Both the position numbers and the translations under genes were made by a program. This document shows positions 31,333 through 40,865 of a stretch of DNA of 64,000 nt, in pieces; position 1 is the stretch's first letter; each line of letters opens with the position of its first letter. The stretch is from Mycobacterium sp. BK086 (GTDB taxonomy: Bacteria; Actinomycetota; Actinomycetes; Mycobacteriales; Mycobacteriaceae). The notes below the pieces were generated by a model. It was not told where the DNA came from. It saw nothing but the letters and a program-made list of their open reading frames with translations, and made no database searches. The stretch spans positions 124,001 to 188,000 of the forward strand of contig SNWL01000006.1 of NCBI GenBank assembly GCA_004362315.1, written 5' to 3'.

Positions 31333-32193
31333 TCAGGCCGAGTGCCGGCAGCCGGCATCGGCGAGTTCGAGAACCTCCCGCGCGCCCCGGAGTGCGGCAC
31401 GGCTGCGATCAAGGGCAGGAGCCTGCCAGAGCACCGGCGCCTCGACGCTGACCGGAACACCCGGCGGCAGTGCACGCAGCATCGCGACCAGATCGATGTT
31501 CCCGGTAGCGCCGGGAAAGAGCCGGGCGTTACGGCCCTGGTACCGCAGCGCTTCGACGGTCGTAGGCCGCTCGGCCACGCCGTCACAGATCTGGACGTAG
31601 TTGATCCATTCGGCCGGCAACGCCGTCAGATCCGCGGGCGTGTTGAGTGCGCGATCGTAGTGCAGGGCATCGACCAACAGGCCGACATTGGGATGCGCAC
31701 AACGGGTTACGACCGCGGCCGCCTGCTGGAGGTTCACCACGTCCGTCCACGGCATCGGTTCGAGGTTGGGGGTCAGGCCGTAATCGGCTGCCAGATCGGC
31801 AAGTTCGGCCAGGTGGTCGGCCAGCCGCGCGTGATCGGGATCGTTGCCGGTCGCCAGGATCTGACTGGCACCCAGGTATGCCCCGGTCTCGACGAAGGCT
31901 TCGTAGTCATGCCGAACCCGAGTCTGCGGGGTCAGGCGGAGCACTTCGATGTCGATCAGTGCCAACCCGGTGTCGTCGAGCCTGCGGCGGGCCTCCCGGA
32001 TCAGCGGCGTCATGCCGATCGTCGGGCGCAACGGCTCTTCGTCGGTGGCTCGGATCAAGCGGAGCCCGACGGCGTCGAACCCCGCCCGCGCGGCGCAGTC
32101 GATCATCTCGTCGGGCCCGAGCTCGACCACCGTGAGCGGTGCCAACGAGATCGGGCGAGCGACGTCGCCGACGTCACCTCTGGGTCTCACCAT
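31333..32193 (-). CDS. TIM-barrel sugar-phosphate isomerase/epimerase family protein
   Basis: This 286-residue protein is of the xylose isomerase-like/AP endonuclease 2 TIM-barrel family. Metal-ligand-like positions are visible in the segments NLEPMPWTDV, LLVDALHY, and VSVEAPVLW near the C-terminus. Members isomerise or epimerise sugars or act as inosose dehydratases; the substrate is not predictable. ATG 32193 follows GAGGAGTATCC. It lies alone between the PGRS gene and the secreted-protein gene, with a terminator hairpin upstream of it, so it probably has its own promoter. Confidence 0.75.
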   Translation of the reverse strand: MVRPRGDVGDVARPISLAPLTVVELGPDEMIDCAARAGFDAVGLRLIRATDEEPLRPTIGMTPLIREARRRLDDTGLALIDIEVLRLTPQTRVRHDYEAFVETGAYLGASQILATGNDPDHARLADHLAELADLAADYGLTPNLEPMPWTDVVNLQQAAAVVTRCAHPNVGLLVDALHYDRALNTPADLTALPAEWINYVQICDGVAERPTTVEALRYQGRNARLFPGATGNIDLVAMLRALPPGVPVSVEAPVLWQAPALDRSRAALRGAREVLELADAGCRHSA

Positions 32194-32300
32194 GGATACT
32201 CCTCGTCTCCCAACACCTCCCGTGGTCGCCGGCGGTGCCAGTGTCGGACATCCGAGCCGAAAAGTGGGGGCTACCTTTTTTGGGGCCCTCAATGCCGAAA

Positions 32301-32332
32301 AGCCGGACCCCCGCGAATGCGGGAGCCCGGCT
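32301..32332 (-). terminator. Hairpin terminator of the secreted Ser-rich protein gene
   Basis: AGCCGG (32301-32306) pairs with CCGGCT (32327-32332), and CCCGC (32309-32313) with GCGGG (32319-32323), giving a compact GC-rich stem. On the minus strand it stands 15 bases after the stop of the secreted-protein gene and is followed by TTTTCGG. It insulates the downstream isomerase gene. Confidence 0.72.
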
Positions 32333-32346
32333 CTTCGTGGGATGTC

Positions 32347-33627
32347 CTAGTCGGATGAACCCGACGACTTCGATGCCGACGACTTGGCACGGGCACTGTG
32401 TCCGCTGCCCGCCGTCTTCTTGGTGCCCGATGACGCGGTGGTGTCGGACGCCTTGACCGAGCTGCTGCTCGTCTTCTTCACCGACTTGTTGCTGGCCGCG
32501 CTCGACGCGGAAGGTGTACTTACCGAACCGCTTTCGGAGGTCACGGCGGTCGTGGTCGCACTTTCGGTCGATTCCGGGGTGGCCTCGGTTGTGCTATCCG
32601 TCCCCGACGTCGTCTCTGCCGCCGCGGTGACCGCTGCTGCGGACGTGGTGACACTGGCCGTCGTGGTGGCCGGCTTGATGGCGTTGGCGATCGCCGCCGG
32701 GATCTTGACCAGAAGCTGGCCGAGCAGCCCGATCGACGTGGTGGCATAGGTGCCGGTGTTCTGATAGGTCAGCAGTGCCGGCCACGCAACCTGTGCGCTC
32801 GGGTGCTGCCAGCCATTCACGAAGGCGTCCACAGTGATTCCGGGCAGGTTGATCAGACCGTTGATCGCGCCGCCGAGATCGCCGGACTGAACCGCCTTGG
32901 CGACGTCGCCGAGGGTCTCCCCGACGGCGAACACCGTGCCGAGCGAACCACCGTATACCGCGGTGAAGATGCCGTTGACAATCGTTGTGCTGCTGAAGAT
33001 CACACCGATGGCATTGGCGAAGTTCTGCGCGATCTCCTGCGGAATGCCCGGGGTCGACACCGTGCTGCCACGCGGGGTGGTGGTCAGCAAGTGACTGTAG
33101 ATCGGCTGCAGCGTGGCCAGCAGTCCGAACAGCAGGTAGCTGCTGGCGGCCGTCGCGGCGGCGGTGGTGTCGCCCGCGGCCAGCGCCGCTTGCAGATTCT
33201 TCAGATAAGTCCCGCCGCCGGAAGTGCCGCTGCCCGTGCCCTGGCTGAACTTCGCCCAGTTGGTGGGAATCGCCGCAATCCCGCCGAAGATGTCCTCGAA
33301 ATAGCCGGCCTGGTTGCTCGCGATCTGGGACAGCACCGGCAACGGGTTGGCCGCGATGGCCTCACCAAGATTCTGCAGGTTGGTCAGGGTGTTGGTGAGG
33401 ATCTCGGGGTAGACCGTCAACGGCGACGCGATGGGGTTCGCGACCGCCGCCAGTTCTACGGCACGTTGTTGAATCTCGGCCGGCAACGACGGGGTGATCG
33501 GACTGGCGGCAAGGGCGCCGGCCGTCACCATCGCCGCACCTGCGGCCAGGAATTTGTTGACCCGTCGGGCCGAGGGCGCCGGGACGGACATGGCATCGGC
33601 CCCCGACAAGCTGAGTGCTCGTAACAC
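32347..33627 (-). CDS. Secreted protein with Ser/Thr/Lys-rich tail, IdeR-boxed
   Basis: This protein of about 426 residues has a signal peptide (RRVNKFLAAGAAMVTAGALAAS). A central ~270-residue part is rich in Ala, Asn, Leu and Ile with segments such as IASPLTVYPEILTNTLTNLQN and NPLPVLSQIASNQAGYFEDI. The ~100-residue tail is low-complexity Ser/Thr/Lys. The central part resembles a family of mycobacterial secreted proteins of unknown function that I associate with PE/PPE-like surface proteins; this is recall, not a search. GTG 33627 has AAAGGAG five bases upstream; ATG 33591 is possible. Two IdeR-like boxes precede it, and it is divergent from mbtL, so it may act in siderophore traffic at the envelope. 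Confidence 0.75.
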   Translation of the reverse strand: MLRALSLSGADAMSVPAPSARRVNKFLAAGAAMVTAGALAASPITPSLPAEIQQRAVELAAVANPIASPLTVYPEILTNTLTNLQNLGEAIAANPLPVLSQIASNQAGYFEDIFGGIAAIPTNWAKFSQGTGSGTSGGGTYLKNLQAALAAGDTTAAATAASSYLLFGLLATLQPIYSHLLTTTPRGSTVSTPGIPQEIAQNFANAIGVIFSSTTIVNGIFTAVYGGSLGTVFAVGETLGDVAKAVQSGDLGGAINGLINLPGITVDAFVNGWQHPSAQVAWPALLTYQNTGTYATTSIGLLGQLLVKIPAAIANAIKPATTTASVTTSAAAVTAAAETTSGTDSTTEATPESTESATTTAVTSESGSVSTPSASSAASNKSVKKTSSSSVKASDTTASSGTKKTAGSGHSARAKSSASKSSGSSD

Positions 33628-33677
33628 GTGTGCTCCTTTGAATTTATTTTCCGTGCCGTTAGCGACGGGAGGCGACA

Positions 33678-33721
33678 TTAGCTGAGGCTTACCTATATTT
33701 CAATGGGCCTGGCTAACCATA
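33678..33721. promoter_or_regulatory. Tandem IdeR-like boxes before the secreted-protein gene
   Basis: TTAGCTGAGGCTTACCTAT (33678-33696) matches the IdeR consensus at 15 of 19 positions. A second, weaker box, ATGGGCCTGGCTAACCATA (33703-33721), matches 12 of 19 and starts 25 bases further on. The first lies 51 bases upstream of the GTG start of the secreted protein. Confidence 0.72.
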
Positions 33722-33846
33722 GTTAGTCATCCTCTCCACGCAACTACCTGCACATTTGGCTATGATCCAGCTATGAATTCGCTGTGAGAGCTACGCACGA
33801 CTGGGGGCTGCGGACCGCTGCTGGCTCCAGCGGACAGACAAAGGCA

Positions 33847-33865
33847 TAAGGGTAGCCTTACCAAA
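33847..33865. promoter_or_regulatory. IdeR box upstream of mbtL
   Basis: TAAGGGTAGCCTTACCAAA matches the IdeR palindrome at 15 of 19 positions and stands 24 bases before the mbtL ATG. It should make the mbtL-mbtM-mbtN operon iron-repressed, as for mbt-2 genes elsewhere. Confidence 0.8.
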
Positions 33866-33889
33866 TTCCATGACGTACTCTTCCGACCC

Positions 33890-34135
33890 ATGGACTCATC
33901 GACGATCAGTGGCGAGCTGGCGAGCATCTTCCGCGACGACCTCCAGGTCGACGTGTCACGCTTCACCGCGGACTCCCACCTGATCGATGAGGTCGGACTC
34001 GACTCGGTGGCGTTCGCCGTCGGCATGGTCGCGATCGAGGAGAAACTCGGCGTCGTGTTGTCGGAGGAAGAACTGCTCACCTGCAACACGCTCGGCGACC
34101 TCGACACCGCGATCCGGGCCAAAGCACAGGGATGA
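33890..34135 (+). CDS. mbtL: MbtL, acyl carrier protein for the mycobactin acyl chain
   Basis: This 81-residue carrier protein has its phosphopantetheine Ser39 in GLDSVAF. It carries the fatty acyl chain activated by MbtM and oxidised by MbtN until MbtK transfers it to the lysine side chain. The size, the acidic composition and the gene order L-M-N are those of the mbt-2 set. ATG 33890 is chosen although no strong ribosome site precedes it. Its stop overlaps the mbtM start (ATGA). Confidence 0.92.
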   Translation: MDSSTISGELASIFRDDLQVDVSRFTADSHLIDEVGLDSVAFAVGMVAIEEKLGVVLSEEELLTCNTLGDLDTAIRAKAQG

Positions 34136-35676
34136 ACGCACTGGCATCGGCGCTCACGGAGTCGATGACCTCATCGGCCACCGACCTGGTCGTCTTCGAC
34201 CGTGAGACCGACACCTGGCAACGATGCCCGTGGCCCGAGGTGCACGCCCGCGCCCAGCAGGCGGCCGCACTCATTCACGAAACCGGCGCCCACGCAATAG
34301 GTTTGGTCGGCGAGCCGACGATCGACCTGGTCGCTGTCCTGTTCGGCGCGATGATCTCCGGTCGCAGCGTGTCCATCCTGCCGACGATGACCCGGGGTGC
34401 CGACCCCGTCCAGTGGGCGACCAACGCGCTGGACCGTTTCCACGACATCGGCGTCGGCGCGGCATTCAGCCACGGGACCGATCTGAAGCTGCTGCGCGAC
34501 AACGACTCCCGCACGATAGTCCATGATGTCACCGAGGCCGGCCGTCATCCGGCAGGTGCGGTCGCGCCCGCATATACCGACGCCGCGGTGCTGCAGGGAA
34601 CGGCCGGGTCCACCGGTTATCCACGCACCGCAATGTTGTCGCCGAACGCTGTGCTGAGCAACGCCCGCGGACTGATCCAGCGGCTTTCTGTGAACGCCTC
34701 CTACGACACCGGATGCCTATGGCTGCCGCTCTACCACGACATGGGATTGACGTGCCTGGTCACCTCCGCGATCGCGGGCATCCCGTTGTGGCTGGCGCCG
34801 ACCGCCGCATTCGCGGCCTCCCCGTTCCGCTGGCTGAAGTGGATCACCGAGAGCCGTGCCACCATCACCGCCGGGCCGAATTTCGCCTACAACCTGATCG
34901 GCAAGTACGCCAGCCGCGTCAGCGAGGTCGACCTGGGTAGCCTCCGGGTCGCGATCAACGGCGGGGAGCCGATCGACTGTGACGGCTTCACCCGCTTCGC
35001 AACAGCCATGACACCCTTCGGATTTCACGCTTCGGCTGCCGCTCCCGCCTACGGGCTGGCCGAATCCGTCTGCGCGGTCACCATGCCGGCCGCCGGCACC
35101 GGCCTGCTGGTCGACGAGGTCGACGGTCCGACCGGCAGGCAGCGCCAGGCTGTGCTCGGACCGCCGATCGACGGGATGGAGATCCGCAGCGTGCCCGTCG
35201 ACAACGCCCCGTCGGGCGTCGGTCAGATCGAGATCCGTGGTACCTCGCTGATGAGCGGTTATCTCGGTCAGGGACCAATCGATGGCGAGAGCTGGTTCCC
35301 CACAGGCGATCTCGGCTATCTGACCGACGATGGACTGGTCGTCTGCGGACGCGCCAAAGAGATCATCTGGGTTGCCGGGCGCAATATCTTCCCCAGCGAG
35401 GTCGAACACGTCGTCGCCCAGATCCCGGGCGTACGCGAGGGCGCGGTGGTCGCCGTGGGCACCCCACCCGGTTCGCCACGGCCCGGACTGGTGGTGGCCG
35501 CCGAATTCCGCGGCCGCGACGAGGCGGCAGCTCGCGCCGCGGTCACGCAACGGGTGGCCGCGGTATGCGGTGTCGCGCCTGCCACCGTGATGCTGCTGGC
35601 GCCCGGGTCGCTACCACGGACATCGTCGGGCAAGTTGCGCCGCCTCGAAGTGCAGAGCCAACTGGAGAACGCATGA
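34132..35676 (+). CDS. mbtM: MbtM, fatty acyl-AMP ligase (FadD33-like)
   Basis: This 514-residue adenylating enzyme activates a long-chain fatty acid and loads it on MbtL. The AMP-binding loop is [14 protein letters not shown], a variant of the usual TSGTTG-type loop. LPLYHDMGL is the FAAL-type motif, and [13 protein letters not shown] and [10 protein letters not shown] complete the family signature with the catalytic Lys. Loading of an ACP rather than CoA is expected for this family. It overlaps mbtL and mbtN by four bases each, so the three proteins are likely made in step. Confidence 0.93.
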   Translation: MNALASALTESMTSSATDLVVFDRETDTWQRCPWPEVHARAQQAAALIHETGAHAIGLVGEPTIDLVAVLFGAMISGRSVSILPTMTRGADPVQWATNALDRFHDIGVGAAFSHGTDLKLLRDNDSRTIVHDVTEAGRHPAGAVAPAYTDAAVLQGTAGSTGYPRTAMLSPNAVLSNARGLIQRLSVNASYDTGCLWLPLYHDMGLTCLVTSAIAGIPLWLAPTAAFAASPFRWLKWITESRATITAGPNFAYNLIGKYASRVSEVDLGSLRVAINGGEPIDCDGFTRFATAMTPFGFHASAAAPAYGLAESVCAVTMPAAGTGLLVDEVDGPTGRQRQAVLGPPIDGMEIRSVPVDNAPSGVGQIEIRGTSLMSGYLGQGPIDGESWFPTGDLGYLTDDGLVVCGRAKEIIWVAGRNIFPSEVEHVVAQIPGVREGAVVAVGTPPGSPRPGLVVAAEFRGRDEAAARAAVTQRVAAVCGVAPATVMLLAPGSLPRTSSGKLRRLEVQSQLENA

Positions 35677-36821
35677 CCGATTTCACTGAACTGCTGGACG
35701 CCACCTTCGACGATCAGGTCGCGCTGTGGACCGCGGATGCCGAAGCCAGCGAACGATTCCCGCGCCAGCTGATCGAACACCTCGGCAAGTCCGGAGTGTT
35801 CCGGCAGAAGTGGGGTGAGCCGTCCCAGACGCATGCCGACCTCGGGAAGCTCATCGCGCTCGCGTCATCCCTCGGGGATCTGATGTCGGCCGGGATCGCG
35901 GTGGGTGTCAGCCTGCACGACTCCGCGATCGCGATCCTGCGCCGCTTCGCCAGATCCGACTACCTACGCGAGATCTGCGAACAGGCCATCGACGGCGACA
36001 CGGTGCTCTGCATCGGGGCATCGGAGGAATCGGGCGGCTCGGATCTCCAGATCTGCGAGACCACGATCTCCAAGCGCGACGGTGGATTCGACGTGCGCGG
36101 GATCAAGAAGTTCGTCTCGCTGTCCCCCATCGCCGATCACATCATCGTGGTGGCCCGCAGCGTCGACCACGACCCGTCGAGCCGGCACGGCAACGTCGCA
36201 CTGATCGCGGTGCCGACCGCGAACGTCGACGTCCAACCGCCCTACCGCAAGCTCAGCGCGGGACCCCTGGACACCGCGGCCGTACACATCGACACGTGGG
36301 TTCCCGAGGAGGCGCTGGTCGCGCGGTCGGGCACCGGTCTCGCCGCCATCAGCTGGGGCCTGGCGCACGAACGCCTGTCGGTGGCCGCGCAGGTTGCCTC
36401 GTCCTGCGAAAAGGCAATCGCAATCACTCTGGCGCGCATGATGACTCGCCAACAGTTCGGACAGACACTCTTCGAACATCAGGCATTGCGCCTGCGGATC
36501 GCCGACCTGTCCGCGCGCGTGGCATTGCTGCGGCACGGCCTTGACGGGATCGCGGCCGGGGGGCGCCTCGACCTGCGTACCGCCGCGGGGATGAAGGTCA
36601 CCGCCGCCCGGTTGGGCGAAGAGGTCGCCGGCGAATGCCTGCACATCTTCGGCGGCTCGGCGTTTCTGGTCGACGAGACACCGCTCGGCCGCTGGTGGCG
36701 CGATATGAAGCTGGCCCGCGTCGGCGGTGGAACCGACGAGGTCCTCTGGGAACTGGTCGCCGCCGGGCTCAAGCCCGACTTCGACGGCTACGCCAAGTTG
36801 GTCGGCCGCGCGAACTCGTAG
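35673..36821 (+). CDS. mbtN: MbtN, acyl-ACP dehydrogenase (FadE14-like)
   Basis: This 382-residue flavoprotein of the acyl-CoA dehydrogenase fold introduces the cis double bond next to the carbonyl of the mycobactin acyl chain while it is on MbtL. Visible landmarks are [13 protein letters not shown] (flavin/substrate contact), the helix region [17 protein letters not shown], and [22 protein letters not shown] near the end. ATG 35673 overlaps the mbtM stop. Its last 34 bases overlap the convergent mbtK gene. Confidence 0.92.
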   Translation: MTDFTELLDATFDDQVALWTADAEASERFPRQLIEHLGKSGVFRQKWGEPSQTHADLGKLIALASSLGDLMSAGIAVGVSLHDSAIAILRRFARSDYLREICEQAIDGDTVLCIGASEESGGSDLQICETTISKRDGGFDVRGIKKFVSLSPIADHIIVVARSVDHDPSSRHGNVALIAVPTANVDVQPPYRKLSAGPLDTAAVHIDTWVPEEALVARSGTGLAAISWGLAHERLSVAAQVASSCEKAIAITLARMMTRQQFGQTLFEHQALRLRIADLSARVALLRHGLDGIAAGGRLDLRTAAGMKVTAARLGEEVAGECLHIFGGSAFLVDETPLGRWWRDMKLARVGGGTDEVLWELVAAGLKPDFDGYAKLVGRANS

Positions 36822-37387
36822 AGTGCCATCCTCCGATTCGCCATGTCGAACTCGCCGAGGAAGGTGCACCCGACGAACTCACACAGCCTGCGGGCCGCGG
36901 TATTGCGGTGGTCCGGGTCGAACATCACACGGTCACAACGGGGTTCGATCGCGAACAGATTGGCGACGATCCGCGGGAGTAGCCGGGGAGCCAACCCCCG
37001 ATTGACCGCGCCGAGGTCGGCGATCGCGGCGTGCAAGCCGAGATCGTGCGGGTCGGCGTCATAGCACGGCGCGATCGAATCCTTTGCGGCACGGTATATC
37101 TCGAGGTAGGCGCCCGCCACATCGTTGAGGCTGGCGATCAGCGGTAACGAGTATGTTCCGTCGAGCTGAGCTTGTAGATGCGCTTCCCAGCGCTCGACCG
37201 GCCAGTCGTACTCCCATGCCTCGGCCAGGTGTGGCCGGTTCATCCATTCGGCGACCATCGCGGCATCCGACACCGTCGCCGCCCGCAGCGCATACGGCTG
37301 GTCGACATTCGGAACCGGCGGCGCAGGTACCTGGGCCACCTCGTCAGGCAGGTCGGTGAGCGCGCGGGCAAGAACAACCTCGGTCAT
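36788..37387 (-). CDS. mbtK: MbtK, lysine N6-acyltransferase
   Basis: This 199-residue GNAT-fold enzyme moves the acyl chain from MbtL to the epsilon amine of lysine for mycobactin. [17 protein letters not shown] and the acyl/CoA-contact segment [17 protein letters not shown] are typical of siderophore acyltransferases (IucB/MbtK type). ATG 37387 is the natural start; the frame stays open upstream but loses similarity. It is transcribed towards mbtN, and the 3' ends overlap by 34 bases. No clear IdeR box was seen in its 84-base upstream gap. Confidence 0.92.
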   Translation of the reverse strand: MTEVVLARALTDLPDEVAQVPAPPVPNVDQPYALRAATVSDAAMVAEWMNRPHLAEAWEYDWPVERWEAHLQAQLDGTYSLPLIASLNDVAGAYLEIYRAAKDSIAPCYDADPHDLGLHAAIADLGAVNRGLAPRLLPRIVANLFAIEPRCDRVMFDPDHRNTAARRLCEFVGCTFLGEFDMANRRMALYEFARPTNLA

Positions 37388-37471
37388 CGGGGCGAGCGTA
37401 GCCCACCGGGCCCGGGCAGCGGTGGCTCCGATCCCCCAACATGGTCTCCGCGGGTGCGGTTGAATGGTCCC

Positions 37472-37915
37472 GTGGCCGAGACTCGCCGCACGCGCACGGT
37501 AGCGGCCGAGCCGCAGGCAATTTGGGATGTCCTCGCAGACTTCGGGGCGATCAGTTCGTGGGCCGACTTCGTCGATCACTCGTGCCTGCTGAGCCCCGAA
37601 GCTCAGGACGCCGGTGTGGGCACCACCCGGCGCGTTCAAGTCGGCCGGAACACTCTCGTCGAGCGGATCACGGCGTTCGACCGGGCCCGGACCCTCGCGT
37701 ACGACGTCGAAGGCTTCCCGCGCTGGTTGACGGTGAACAACCGCTGGACATTCGCTCCATCGGCAGGTGCCACCGCGGTCACGCTGGTCAGCACCGTCAA
37801 GGTCAGCGGCCCGCTGGGACGGATCGTCGAGGGCGTGGTCACCCGGGGTTCCGTCAAACAGCTCGACCTTGTCCTCGAGGGGCTGGCGAAACGAGTGGAG
37901 GGCAAAAATGTCTGA
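37472..37915 (+). CDS. SRPBCC-family (polyketide cyclase-like) protein
   Basis: This protein of about 147 residues has a START/Bet v1-like fold, recognised from the N-terminal [21 protein letters not shown], a middle [19 protein letters not shown], and a long C-terminal helix. Proteins of this fold bind lipids or aromatic ligands, and only some are enzymes. The start is uncertain (GTG 37454 or 37472). It overlaps the downstream sulfatase by eight bases, so the two are probably cotranslated and work on the same compound. Confidence 0.75.
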   Translation: MAETRRTRTVAAEPQAIWDVLADFGAISSWADFVDHSCLLSPEAQDAGVGTTRRVQVGRNTLVERITAFDRARTLAYDVEGFPRWLTVNNRWTFAPSAGATAVTLVSTVKVSGPLGRIVEGVVTRGSVKQLDLVLEGLAKRVEGKNV

Positions 37916-39665
37916 CAGTCCCGACGTCATCATCGTGATGACCGACGAGGAACGTGCCCCTGTCCCCTACGAATCCGGCGAGGTCCTCGCCTGGCGGAAC
38001 CGGGCGTTGACGGGCAGGCGGTGGTTCGACGAGCACGGGGTCAGCTTCTCGCGCCACTACACGGGTTCACTGGCCTGTGTGCCGAGCCGGCCCACGATCT
38101 TCACCGGCCAGTATCCCGACCTACACGGCGTCACCCAGACCGATGGCATCGGGAAGGTCTTCGACGATTCACGGATGCGGTGGCTGCGGCGCGGAGAAGT
38201 GCCCACCCTGGGCAACTGGTTTCGCGCCGCGGGCTACGACACCCATTACGACGGCAAGTGGCATATCTCGCACGCCGATCTGACCGACCCTGAGACCGGT
38301 GGCCCGTTGGCGACCAACGACGACGACGGCGTCGTCGACCCCGCCGCGGTGCAGCGCTACCTGGACTCCGACCCGCTGGCACCGTTCGGCTTCTCCGGCT
38401 GGGTCGGCCCCGAGCCGCACGGTGCGGGCCTGGCCAACAGCGGATTCCGGCGCGACCCCCTGATCGCCGACCGGGTCGTCGCCTGGCTGCAGGACCGCTA
38501 CGCGCGCAGACGTGCCGGCGACGCCGCCGCCCTGCGGCCGTTCCTTCTCGTCGCCAGCTTCGTCAACCCGCACGACATCGTGCTGTTCCCGACGTGGGCG
38601 GCGCGAAGTCCACTGGATCCTTCACCGCTGGATCCACCGCCGGTGCCAGCGGCGCCCACCGCACGCGAAGACCTGCGGACCAAGCCCGCCGCGCAGATCG
38701 CGTTCCGGGAGGCCTACTACTCCGGATACGGTCCCGCGCCGGCGATCCAGCAGGTGTACGACCGTGGCGCCCAGCGCTATCGCGACCTCTATTACCGGTT
38801 GCACGCCGAGGTGGACGGACCGATCGACCGGGTGCGCCGCGCGGTGACCGAAGGCGGCTCCGACGACGCCGTGCTGGTGCGCACCGCCGATCATGGGGAC
38901 CTACTCGGCGCGCACGGCGGACTGCATCAGAAGTGGTTCAACCTCTACGACGAGGCGACACGCGTCCCGTTCGTGATCGCCCGGGTGGGCGCCCGCGCGA
39001 CACAGCCGCGCCTGGTCACCGCCCCCACATCGCATGTCGATCTGGTTCCGACCCTGCTCGGCGCCGCCGGCGTGGACGTAACCGCCGTCGCCGCAATACT
39101 TTCCGAATCGTTCTCGGAGGTACACCCGCTGCCGGGGCGCGACCTCATGCCTATCGTCGACGGCGCGCCGGCCGACGAGGATCGCGCGGTGTACATCATG
39201 ACCCGCGACAACATGCTCGAAGGCGACACCGGCGCGTCCGGTCTGGCCCGCCGACTCAAGAGGACAACGAATCCTCCTGCGCCGCTGCGCATCCGGATAC
39301 CGGCTCATACCGCGGCAAATTTCGAAGGACTGGTCACCCGGGCGGACGGCCGCCTGTGGAAGCTGGTGCGGAGCTTCGACGACCCCGGCACCTGGACCGA
39401 ACCGGGTGTTCGGCATCTGGCCGCCAATGGGTTAGGTGGTGAGGTGTACCGGACCAGCCCGCTCGACGATCAGTGGGAGCTCTACGACCTCACCGACGAT
39501 CCCATCGAGGCGGTCAACCGCTGGAGCGACCCGGCACTGCACGACCTGCGGGCGCAGCTGCGGACCCAACTCAAGCAGGTGCGAGCCGACGCGGTCCCCG
39601 AGCGCAACAACCCGTGGCCGTACGCCACGCGGCGGCCACCGGAAAGGCGGCGCCGCTTCCGCTGA
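37908..39665 (+). CDS. Type I sulfatase (arylsulfatase/choline sulfatase-like)
   Basis: This 585-residue alkaline-phosphatase-superfamily hydrolase has the formylglycine motif CVPSR with Cys57, preceded by [11 protein letters not shown] as the first metal-binding segment, and [15 protein letters not shown] as the distal metal and substrate site. It cleaves sulfate esters once the Cys is converted by a formylglycine-generating enzyme, which is not encoded here. No signal peptide is visible, so it acts in the cytosol. No sulfate transport gene is adjacent; the partner SRPBCC protein is the only link. Confidence 0.88.
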   Translation: MSDSPDVIIVMTDEERAPVPYESGEVLAWRNRALTGRRWFDEHGVSFSRHYTGSLACVPSRPTIFTGQYPDLHGVTQTDGIGKVFDDSRMRWLRRGEVPTLGNWFRAAGYDTHYDGKWHISHADLTDPETGGPLATNDDDGVVDPAAVQRYLDSDPLAPFGFSGWVGPEPHGAGLANSGFRRDPLIADRVVAWLQDRYARRRAGDAAALRPFLLVASFVNPHDIVLFPTWAARSPLDPSPLDPPPVPAAPTAREDLRTKPAAQIAFREAYYSGYGPAPAIQQVYDRGAQRYRDLYYRLHAEVDGPIDRVRRAVTEGGSDDAVLVRTADHGDLLGAHGGLHQKWFNLYDEATRVPFVIARVGARATQPRLVTAPTSHVDLVPTLLGAAGVDVTAVAAILSESFSEVHPLPGRDLMPIVDGAPADEDRAVYIMTRDNMLEGDTGASGLARRLKRTTNPPAPLRIRIPAHTAANFEGLVTRADGRLWKLVRSFDDPGTWTEPGVRHLAANGLGGEVYRTSPLDDQWELYDLTDDPIEAVNRWSDPALHDLRAQLRTQLKQVRADAVPERNNPWPYATRRPPERRRRFR

Positions 39666-39702
39666 GCCGCGCGAGGACGGCTTGACTGAGGACTCCGTCG
39701 TA

Positions 39703-39720
39703 TGTGACGATTTCGTCAGT
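39703..39720. promoter_or_regulatory. Palindromic operator before the extradiol dioxygenase gene
   Basis: TGTGACGATTTCGTCAGT contains a 14-base palindrome TGACGA-TT-TCGTCA. It shares 14 of 18 bases with the site at 42452-42469 next to the TetR gene, so it is probably the binding site of that regulator at this second promoter. Confidence 0.65.
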
Positions 39721-39740
39721 ACCACTGGAGGTGGGTTCTG

Positions 39741-40865
39741 ATGCGGATCGGCGCGCACAACAATGTGCACAGCGAGCAGGGTGCGCTGCGCGGTGAGCAT
39801 CCGGGCCGGTCCCGCAATCCGGTGATCAAAGTGCACGACCTCGCGTGGCTGGAGTTCGAGAAGCCCGACCTGGTCGCCGCCGAGGCGTTCGCCCAGGCTT
39901 TTGGCTTTCAGACGGTCGCCCGCACGGCCGATGAGCTGCACTTACGTGGCGCAGATGCCGGAGCGCCGTGCGTTCTGATCCGCCGCGGACCGCAGACACG
40001 ATTCCGCGGAGTGGCGTTCATCGCCCCCGACGCCGTCGATGTCCACACACTCGCCGAGGCCAACCGCACCGCGGCCGAGCCGCTGCCCGAATCCCTCGGC
40101 GGACTGTCGGTTCAGCTCACCGACCCCGGCGGCATCCCGGTGAAGGTCGTCGCCGGACTGCACGAACTGCCCGAACGGCCTGCCCAGCCCCCGCACACCT
40201 TCAACGTCGGCCGCGAGGCGGTCCGCGTTAACGCCACCCAGCGCCCGCCCCGAACGCCTGCGGTGGTGCAGCGGCTCGGCCACGTCGTGATGCAGTCCGC
40301 GAAGTACCTCGAGGCGCTCAACTGGTACCTCGACAACCTCGGGCTCATCGTCAGCGACTTCCTCTACTTCCCCGGCCAGCGCGGCCGCGGCCCGACGATG
40401 AGCTTCATCCGCTGCGACCGAGGTTCAGTACCTTCCGATCACCACACGCTGGCCCTGGCGCTGGGCCCGGCGAGCCGCTACGTGCATTCGGCGTATCAGG
40501 TCAGCGATCTCGATGCACTGGCCGCCGGCGGCGAATACCTGTGCGACCGAGGTTATTTCCGATCTTGGGGCATCGGCAGACACATCCAGGGCAGCCAGCT
40601 CTTCGACTACTGGCGCGACCCGGACGGGTTCCTGGTCGAGCACTTCGCCGACGGCGACATGTTCGACGACACCCTCGAGCCGGGTTGGGCACCGTTCACG
40701 GCGTCAGGGTTGGCCCAGTGGGGTCCGCCTGCCACCGCCGACTTCCTCGGCACCAGTCCCAAACATGCTCGCCACGAGGTGATTTCGATGATCACCGGCC
40801 TGCGCGAGAAGAACGAGTTCGACGTCAAACGCCTCATCGGCTTGCTGAAAGTTGCCACCTCATGA
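39741..40865 (+). CDS. Extradiol ring-cleavage dioxygenase (VOC fold)
   Basis: This 374-residue two-domain vicinal-oxygen-chelate protein resembles type I extradiol catechol dioxygenases. The iron ligands are visible as His in RLGHVVMQS, His in SDHHTLALAL and Glu in FLVEHFADG. It should cleave a catechol-type ring next to the hydroxyls. It is longer than the usual ~300 residues because of a ~30-residue N-terminal and a C-terminal extension. It overlaps the FAH-family hydrolase by ATGA and shares an operator-like site with the TetR and hydroxylase promoter, which suggests a ring hydroxylation, cleavage and hydrolysis sequence. Confidence 0.85.
   Translation: MRIGAHNNVHSEQGALRGEHPGRSRNPVIKVHDLAWLEFEKPDLVAAEAFAQAFGFQTVARTADELHLRGADAGAPCVLIRRGPQTRFRGVAFIAPDAVDVHTLAEANRTAAEPLPESLGGLSVQLTDPGGIPVKVVAGLHELPERPAQPPHTFNVGREAVRVNATQRPPRTPAVVQRLGHVVMQSAKYLEALNWYLDNLGLIVSDFLYFPGQRGRGPTMSFIRCDRGSVPSDHHTLALALGPASRYVHSAYQVSDLDALAAGGEYLCDRGYFRSWGIGRHIQGSQLFDYWRDPDGFLVEHFADGDMFDDTLEPGWAPFTASGLAQWGPPATADFLGTSPKHARHEVISMITGLREKNEFDVKRLIGLLKVATS

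Noticed and set aside
32255-32275. Possible IdeR box upstream of the isomerase gene (GGGGGCTACCTTTTTT)
   Set aside because: Only about nine positions match the consensus and there is no symmetric left half.
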